A DNA stretch of 28,266 nucleotides from Bacteroidota bacterium (GTDB taxonomy: Bacteria; Bacteroidota; Bacteroidia; Chitinophagales; Chitinophagaceae): the NCBI GenBank assembly GCA_023392575.1, contig JAEVYV010000113.1, positions 1-28,266 on the forward strand. The letters are read 5' to 3'. Below are positions 24,124 to 28,266 of the stretch, one piece after another. A program made the translations under genes and the position numbers. Numbering within the stretch: the stretch's first letter is position 1; each line of letters starts with the position of its first letter. The notes under the pieces are model-generated. The model was not told the origin of the DNA, did not search any database, and saw only the letters and a list, made by a program, of their open reading frames with translations.

Positions 24124-24573
24124 CTATTTTCGATTACGACCTGTAGAGTCGCCCTGTGGCCTTGGTTCGGGCTTGGGGGCCTTGGTGACCGGATCGGTAG
24201 CGCCGTGGTGACAGGTATAGCAGGTGACCATCAATTGCGTATTGAGCCGGTCTTTTTTTGAGCCCGTGACGTCAAAATACTTGTCATTGATCTTGTGCAT
24301 CATCTTAATCATGTCCCGGGCCACCAGCTTGTGTTTGTTGTCGTCGGAAGCAAAATCCATTTTCTTGGTCTCCTCGTTGCGGACATGGCAATAATTGCAC
24401 TTGACGTTGAGCGAGGCTGTGAAATGGTGCATCACGCTATCGAGTTGCTCCTTGTTTATGTTTTTGGGCAGGACCTTGAGGTTTTTATAAAGGGGATCTT
24501 CTTTTCCGGTAAAAGCCAGGGATAAAGCAACCATTCCGGCAAAAGCCAGGGTAAACAGAATCGTTCTTTTCAT
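24124..24573 (-). CDS. Periplasmic dihaem c-type cytochrome (reaction-centre cytochrome subunit-like)
   Basis: The 149-residue protein has a Sec signal peptide (about 1-20, ending LSLAFTG) and two haem c sites, CNYCH (59-63) and CYTCH (118-122). The pattern, NVKCNYCHV followed by a helix with ARDMIKMMHKIND, resembles half of the tetrahaem subunit of photosynthetic reaction centres. In that family, Met residues of the helix serve as axial haem ligands. Such proteins are common in non-photosynthetic Bacteroidota and are assumed to carry electrons in the periplasm. The C-terminus is a Pro/Lys-rich tail. It is the first gene of the minus-strand run, with gnd 2 bp behind it. Its electron partners are not known. 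Confidence 0.9.
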   Translation of the reverse strand: MKRTILFTLAFAGMVALSLAFTGKEDPLYKNLKVLPKNINKEQLDSVMHHFTASLNVKCNYCHVRNEETKKMDFASDDNKHKLVARDMIKMMHKINDKYFDVTGSKKDRLNTQLMVTCYTCHHGATDPVTKAPKPEPRPQGDSTGRNRK

Positions 24574-24652
24574 AAAGCGTTAAAATTTTCAATGAATTTA
24601 TACAAAAATCCCGCCTTAGCGTTGAAACAATGATTGGCAGCCGTTCTATTGT

Positions 24653-24660
24653 TATTTTTG
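24653..24660 (+). promoter_or_regulatory. Candidate -7 element (TATTTTTG) for the AhpD-like gene
   Basis: TATTTTTG is an exact match to TAnnTTTG, 21 bases before the ATG at 24682. A TTG at 24634-24636 lies 16 bases upstream, one short of the common spacing. Confidence 0.5.
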
Positions 24661-24681
24661 CAGCACATTAAAAAACAGCCC

Positions 24682-25029
24682 ATGGCCGATTTGGTAAAAG
24701 AATTCAATGAGTACCGGGAAAAAATGAACGAGGTGATCCTGAGCAAAAACAACCTGGTTATGAAGCGGCTTTGGAATTTGGACACCAATACCTACGAAGA
24801 CGGGGCGTTGGACCGAAAGACCAAAGAAATGCTGGGGCTGGTGGCCAGCATGGTATTGCGTTGCGATGATTGCATTAAATACCATTTGGGTAAAGCCCAT
24901 GAGTTGGGTGTTACGACCGAACAGATGTACGAGATTTTTGCCGTGGCCAATATTGTGGGCGGAACGATTGTCATCCCGCATACCCGAAGGGCGGCCGAAT
25001 ACTGGGAAGAATTAGTAAATTCAAAATGA
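24682..25029 (+). CDS. Carboxymuconolactone decarboxylase/AhpD-like family protein
   Basis: The 115-residue all-helical protein has the redox motif CDDCIKYH (Cys61, Cys64 and His68), as in AhpD, where the Cys pair gives peroxide-related disulfide reductase activity. The sequence DRKTKEMLGLVASMVLR before it and AHELGVTTEQMYEIFAVANIVGG after it are typical of the family. I start it at ATG 24682. An earlier in-frame start (24634) lies upstream of the promoter element. It ends 10 bp before the oxidoreductase beta subunit gene, so the two form an operon. A role in protecting the oxygen-sensitive iron-sulfur enzyme next door is attractive, but is inference. Confidence 0.9.
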   Translation: MADLVKEFNEYREKMNEVILSKNNLVMKRLWNLDTNTYEDGALDRKTKEMLGLVASMVLRCDDCIKYHLGKAHELGVTTEQMYEIFAVANIVGGTIVIPHTRRAAEYWEELVNSK

Positions 25030-25039
25030 AAACTGAAAA

Positions 25040-26074
25040 ATGCCTGAAACACTTACAGAAAAAAATATAACGCTCACTCCAAAAGATTTTGCCACCGACC
25101 AGGAAGTGCGCTGGTGCCCGGGTTGCGGCGATTATTCCATTTTGGCCCAGGTGCAAAAAATAATGCCCACGCTGGGCATTCCCCGGGAAAACATTGCCAT
25201 TATTTCGGGAATCGGGTGTTCCTCCCGCTTTCCCTACTACATGAACGTATACGGCATGCACTCCATTCACGGACGGGCCACAGCCATTGCCAGCGGCTTG
25301 AAAGCCGCCCGCCCCGAGCTGAGTGTGTGGATTGTTACCGGCGACGGTGATGGATTGAGCATTGGCGGCAACCATACCATTCACCTGCTGCGCCGCAATT
25401 TTGATGTGAATGTGCTTTTGTTCAATAACCAGATCTATGGTTTGACCAAGGGACAGTATTCCCCAACCTCGGAAGAAAACAAAGTGACCAAGTCCACGCC
25501 GCTGGGAAGCATTGACCATCCCTTTAATCCTTTGGCCCTGGCCATGGGTGCCGATGCCAGTTTTATTGCCCGCAGCATGGACCGCGATCCCAAGCACTTG
25601 CAAAGCATGTTGCTGCGGTCTTATGCCCACCACGGCGCCTCCTTTTTGGAAATCTACCAGAACTGCAACATCTTTAACGACGGCGCATTTGAAGTTTTTA
25701 CCGAAAAAGCCACCAAGACCGATGAGGCCCTGTTCCTGGAAAACGGCCAGCCATTAATCTTTGGCGCCAACCGCGATAAAGGCATCAAGCTGGATGGCTT
25801 TACCCCCGTGGTGGTAGACCTGAACGAAGGACATAGCGCCGACGAGCTTTGGGTACATGACGAAAACGATATTTACAAAGCGCAGATACTGACCCGTATG
25901 TTTGACGATCCCAAGCAGGAACGTCACCTGCCCCGGCCCTTTGGTGTTTTTTACCAGGCGATACGTCCTACCTACGAGGACATGATGAAGGCTCAGATAG
26001 AACTGGCCAAGGGTAAAAAGCCCGCAGACCTGGATAAGCTGCTCAGGGGCAACGAGGTTTGGGAAATTGCTTAG
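25040..26074 (+). CDS. 2-oxoacid:ferredoxin oxidoreductase, beta subunit (KorB-like)
   Basis: This is the thiamine-pyrophosphate subunit of an enzyme that oxidatively decarboxylates 2-oxoglutarate or a similar 2-oxoacid and reduces ferredoxin. The iron-sulfur cysteines are C26 and C29 in WCPGCGDY, C60 in GIGCSSRF and C209 in QNCNIF. The TPP motif runs from GDGDG (101-105) to NN (129-130). The 344 residues fit the Bacteroidota KorB type. The alpha (fused gamma-alpha, about 600 residues) subunit gene normally lies just upstream. Here the upstream gene is the AhpD-like protein, and beyond it transcription diverges, so the partner must be encoded elsewhere. A terminator follows 22 bases after the stop. 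Confidence 0.93.
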   Translation: MPETLTEKNITLTPKDFATDQEVRWCPGCGDYSILAQVQKIMPTLGIPRENIAIISGIGCSSRFPYYMNVYGMHSIHGRATAIASGLKAARPELSVWIVTGDGDGLSIGGNHTIHLLRRNFDVNVLLFNNQIYGLTKGQYSPTSEENKVTKSTPLGSIDHPFNPLALAMGADASFIARSMDRDPKHLQSMLLRSYAHHGASFLEIYQNCNIFNDGAFEVFTEKATKTDEALFLENGQPLIFGANRDKGIKLDGFTPVVVDLNEGHSADELWVHDENDIYKAQILTRMFDDPKQERHLPRPFGVFYQAIRPTYEDMMKAQIELAKGKKPADLDKLLRGNEVWEIA

Positions 26075-26096
26075 GGTCTTTGAAACCGAATAAATG

Positions 26097-26122
26097 AATG
26101 CCGCCTCAAGCGGCATTTTTTT
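26097..26122 (+). terminator. Terminator after the oxidoreductase beta subunit gene
   Basis: AATGCCGC (26097-26104) pairs with GCGGCATT (26110-26117) around a 5-base loop. Seven Ts run from 26116 to 26122. Confidence 0.88.
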
Positions 26123-26147
26123 ATGGGTATATTTGATCAGCTTTGGG

Positions 26148-26180
26148 TTCCAAATTGCCAGGTGCAACGGTAATTTGGAA
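26148..26180. other. Strong isolated hairpin in the spacer before yciO
   Basis: TTCCAAATTGCC (26148-26159) pairs with GGTAATTTGGAA (26169-26180), giving 12 pairs with one G-U and a 9-base loop. No T-run follows. It lies 25 bases past the terminator and 129 bases before yciO. The rest of this spacer shows no gene. Confidence 0.5.
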
Positions 26181-26309
26181 TCGCTCCTTCTTTCCATGGT
26201 TATGGGGTGATTCTGTAAAACACCGGGGCATCCCTGGCATTAAATTGTTTCGCATAAGAAGATCTGGCTGTTGGTTTGCTGTCGGTCTGAATAAATAAAT
26301 TGGTTTGGT

Positions 26310-26921
26310 ATGCTCATTCACATTCATCCCCAAAATCCGCAGGAGCGATTGATCCGGCAGGTGGTGGGTATTTTAAAAAGCGGAGGAATCATCATTTACC
26401 CGACCGATACCATTTATGGTTTGGGTTGCGATATTTTTCAGCACAAGGCCATTGAAAAAATTTGCCAGATCAAGGGCCTGCAGCCCCAGAAAGCCCATTT
26501 TTCTTTTGTGTGCTATGATTTGAGCGACCTAAGCCATTATGCCAGGCAGTTGTCCACATCGGTTTACCGGAGCTTAAAACAACACCTTCCCGGGCCCTAT
26601 ACCTTTATTTTGGAAGCCAGCAGGGACGTGCCAAAGATTTTAAAAACCAAAAAAGACACGGTGGGCATCCGGGTGCCGGACAATAAAATTGCCCGCTGTA
26701 TTGTAAAGGAACTGGGCAATCCCATCCTCAGCGCTTCGCTGCCCGGCGAATACGTAGAAGATTATACCGATCCGGAGATCATTCACGAACGCTTTGAAAA
26801 AAGAGTGGATGTTGTGATTGATGGCGGAGTGGGTGGCATGACCCCTTCTACCGTTATTGATTTTGTAGGCGGGGAAGCCAAGCTGGTAAGGGAGGGAGCC
26901 GGAGAATGGCTCATGGTATAA
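26310..26921 (+). CDS. yciO: YciO-type protein, Sua5/YrdC/YciO family
   Basis: The YrdC-like fold binds ATP, threonine and bicarbonate, and makes threonylcarbamoyl-AMP for tRNA t6A in true TsaC/Sua5 proteins. The 203 residues match YciO rather than TsaC. The start IHPQNPQERLIRQVVGILKSGGIIIYPTDTIYGLGCDI, the IKGLQPQKAHFSFVC stretch, PGPYTFIL, the GIRVPDN loop, and the end STVIDF...KLVREGAGEW line up with E. coli YciO, as I remember it. The Lys-Arg-x-x-x-x-Pro loop of TsaC is changed here (KGLQPQKAHF), as in YciO, whose in vivo role is debated. It is monocistronic between a terminator and a convergent rnhB. Confidence 0.88.
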   Translation: MLIHIHPQNPQERLIRQVVGILKSGGIIIYPTDTIYGLGCDIFQHKAIEKICQIKGLQPQKAHFSFVCYDLSDLSHYARQLSTSVYRSLKQHLPGPYTFILEASRDVPKILKTKKDTVGIRVPDNKIARCIVKELGNPILSASLPGEYVEDYTDPEIIHERFEKRVDVVIDGGVGGMTPSTVIDFVGGEAKLVREGAGEWLMV

Positions 26922-27028
26922 AGCGAGTCCAAGAATCGATTGTTGATTGTGGACAAGTCATTTGTTTTGCGGAAAAAATAAGAACGCAGGTGCCGATTCT
27001 GGAGCCGGAGGGTTCTGGAAAAGCTCAT

Positions 27029-27055
27029 AAAAAAGCACCGCCAGATGAGCGGTGC
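27029..27055 (-). terminator. Terminator of rnhB
   Basis: On the minus strand, a 7-bp perfect stem (27049-27055 with 27035-27041, GCACCGC and its complement) with a 7-base loop is followed by six Us (27029-27034). It lies about 95 bases past the rnhB stop. The remaining spacer (26922-27150) holds no gene. Confidence 0.75.
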
Positions 27056-27150
27056 CTGTTAACCTTCAACCATTCTTTTACGGCAGATCATTTAAGATGC
27101 AGCACATGAAAAAGACAGCTTTAAGATGGTAAAACGCTGCACGGGTTTAA

Positions 27151-27762
27151 TTAAAAACCTGGCGGTTCAAACAGTACAGGTTGGCTATAGTCCAGCCGAA
27201 AGGATTTTCGGTGGTATTTGCAGGGGCCGTATTTATCCAAAGCTGCCTGATGTTCTTTGGTGGCATAGCCCTTGTTTTGCGCCCAGTTGTACTGAGGAAA
27301 TTGTACGTGAAGGGTTTTCATATAATCATCGCGGTAGGTTTTTGCCAAAATGCTGGCCGCTGCAATAGAGGCATAGAGGCCATCGCCCTGAACAATACAT
27401 TTATGTGGTACCCGCTTAAACGGAGTGAACCGGTTGCCATCGATCAGCAGCAGTTGTGGCTGCGGCATTAATTGTTTAATGGCCAAGTGCATGCTTTTAA
27501 AAGAGGCTTTTAAAATATTCAGCTTGTCAATTTGCTTGTTGCACAGATTAGCCACGGCATAAGCCAGCGCATTTTTTTCAATAAAGGAACGCAGTTCATA
27601 CCGCTGCTCCTCGCTTACTTGTTTTGAATCGTTTAAAAACGGATGGTAAAAATCACGGGGCAAAATAACCGCAGCGGCAAACACCGGACCGGCCAGACAG
27701 CCCCGTCCGGCTTCATCACAACCGGCTTCCAACAACTCTTCCTGGTAATACGCTTGCAGCAA
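27151..27762 (-). CDS. rnhB: Ribonuclease HII
   Basis: RNase HII cuts the RNA strand of RNA-DNA hybrids and removes single ribonucleotides from DNA. All four acidic residues are present: Asp16 and Glu17 in AGCDEAGRG, Asp108 in LLIDGNRF and Asp145 in KTYRDDYM. GRGCLAGPV and the YASIAAASILAK helix are also typical. The 203-residue length is normal. No ATG lies in frame between the stop codon at 27817-27819 and the active site. The first usable start is TTG at 27762, giving (M)LQAYYQEELLEAG, close to the expected family start. It is divergent from the cytochrome gene downstream and ends convergently with yciO. Confidence 0.95.
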   Translation of the reverse strand: MLQAYYQEELLEAGCDEAGRGCLAGPVFAAAVILPRDFYHPFLNDSKQVSEEQRYELRSFIEKNALAYAVANLCNKQIDKLNILKASFKSMHLAIKQLMPQPQLLLIDGNRFTPFKRVPHKCIVQGDGLYASIAAASILAKTYRDDYMKTLHVQFPQYNWAQNKGYATKEHQAALDKYGPCKYHRKSFRLDYSQPVLFEPPGF

Positions 27763-27873
27763 TTGATTTTTTTCAAAAATAAAAAGACTCCGGTTTCTGC
27801 TTCCCTGTCCCGCAAATTATTTTTCTTTTTAAGCCGCCCGGGGATTTCGTAAATTTAATGCTGCTTCCAGACC

Positions 27874-28266
27874 ATGCGGTTTTTTCAATCATCATGGTTT
27901 CTTTTTCTTCTCGGAATGATTATTTTGATAGTGATTTTGAGCAAGGTTTTTACAGCCACTCAACAAGCTTATCAGCTTTCTGCCCGCAAGGTTGATCAAG
28001 AAAATAAACTTTGGCAGCCACCTTCGGAAACCGAAATTCCTACAGACAGCACGGGTGCCCTCATCCGCTATGGCAGAGAATTGATCGCCTCTACTTCAAA
28101 ATACTTAGGTCCAAAGGGTTCTGTTATTGCGGTGTCCAACAATATGAACTGTCAAAATTGTCACCTTACCGCAGGCACCCAAAACTTTGCCAACCCGTTT
28201 TCGGCGGTGTCCTCCACTTATCCCAGGTACCGGGACCGCAGCGGAAAAGTAGAATCGGTTGAATTT
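27874..28266 (+). CDS. TsdA-like c-type cytochrome, N-terminal part (cut by window end)
   Basis: The frame opens at ATG 27874 and remains open to the last base (131 residues), so the C-terminus is missing. Residues about 8-23 form an uncleaved or signal-anchor helix (FLFLLGMIILIVILSKVF). The rest matches the N-terminal half of thiosulfate dehydrogenase-type dihaem cytochromes: LIRYGRELIASTSKYLGPKG, haem site CQNCH (93-97) in NNMNCQNCHLTAGTQNF, then NPFSAVSSTYPRYRDRSGKVES. TsdA proteins join two thiosulfates into tetrathionate. Many relatives of unknown activity carry the same motifs, so the reaction is not assured. The second haem domain should lie beyond the window. Confidence 0.82.
   Translation, partial: MRFFQSSWFLFLLGMIILIVILSKVFTATQQAYQLSARKVDQENKLWQPPSETEIPTDSTGALIRYGRELIASTSKYLGPKGSVIAVSNNMNCQNCHLTAGTQNFANPFSAVSSTYPRYRDRSGKVESVEF

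Noticed and set aside
26926..26953. Hairpin after yciO as a terminator
   Set aside because: GTCCA/TGGAC arms are broken by mismatches, and no T-run follows.
1..28266. tRNA, rRNA, CRISPR, insertion sequence or prophage genes
   Set aside because: No cloverleaf, regular spacer array, transposase or phage protein was seen on either strand. The repeats found are few and intergenic.

Overview
The window looks like a chromosomal segment of a Bacteroidota bacterium, most likely of the Chitinophagaceae type. The support is protein family content: an OMP_b-brl_3-type outer membrane receptor, LytS/LytTR two-component genes, periplasmic Gfo/Idh/MocA and DUF1080 proteins, and a YciO-type protein. Several genes also have the Bacteroidota -7 promoter element TAnnTTTG upstream, and strong Shine-Dalgarno sequences are largely absent. 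I see no transposase, integrase, phage gene, CRISPR array, rRNA or tRNA. Most of it is core metabolism and envelope biology.

Layout, 1-11 kb. The window opens in the C-terminus of an Lrp/AsnC regulator. A minus-strand pair follows: a GT2 glycosyltransferase, then a DppC/OppC-type permease. Divergent from it is a MarR regulator, with a palindrome between promoter and start codon, followed by a large acyl-CoA dehydrogenase. Next come a seven-helix membrane protein (-), a three-domain N-acetylmuramoyl-alanine amidase (+), CdsA (-), a CPBP protease (-), DusB (+, TTG start) and a glutathione-peroxidase-family enzyme (-). These genes are packed with convergent ends at 0 to 4 bp overlap. A roughly 500 bp spacer (10816-11332) holds one possible small charged protein.

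Layout, 11-20 kb. An 815-residue outer-membrane receptor is closed by a perfect 13-bp terminator. A LytS-type histidine kinase and LytTR regulator follow, overlapping by 4 bp, then a conserved 72-residue protein. After a repeat-containing spacer comes a plus-strand run: a small lipoprotein, an HGSNAT-like membrane acyltransferase, a Tat-type Gfo/Idh/MocA oxidoreductase and a DUF1080 (3-keto-disaccharide hydrolase family) lipoprotein, ended by a strong terminator. This run is probably an envelope sugar-processing set.

Layout, 20-28 kb. A minus-strand run reads c-type cytochrome, gnd, zwf, SDR, so two oxidative pentose phosphate enzymes sit directly behind a periplasmic dihaem protein. Divergent from it are an AhpD-like protein and a 2-oxoacid:ferredoxin oxidoreductase beta subunit that lacks its usual alpha partner here, ended by a terminator. 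YciO (+), RNase HII (-, TTG start, own terminator) and the N-terminal part of a TsdA-like cytochrome c (cut by the window edge) complete the window.

I found no clearly new multi-gene system. The observations most worth following are a dispersed intergenic repeat present in two inverted copies 16 kb apart (254-361 and 16102-16221), an 8-bp tandem repeat just upstream of zwf, the cytochrome-gnd-zwf-SDR grouping, and the acyltransferase/oxidoreductase/DUF1080 cluster.
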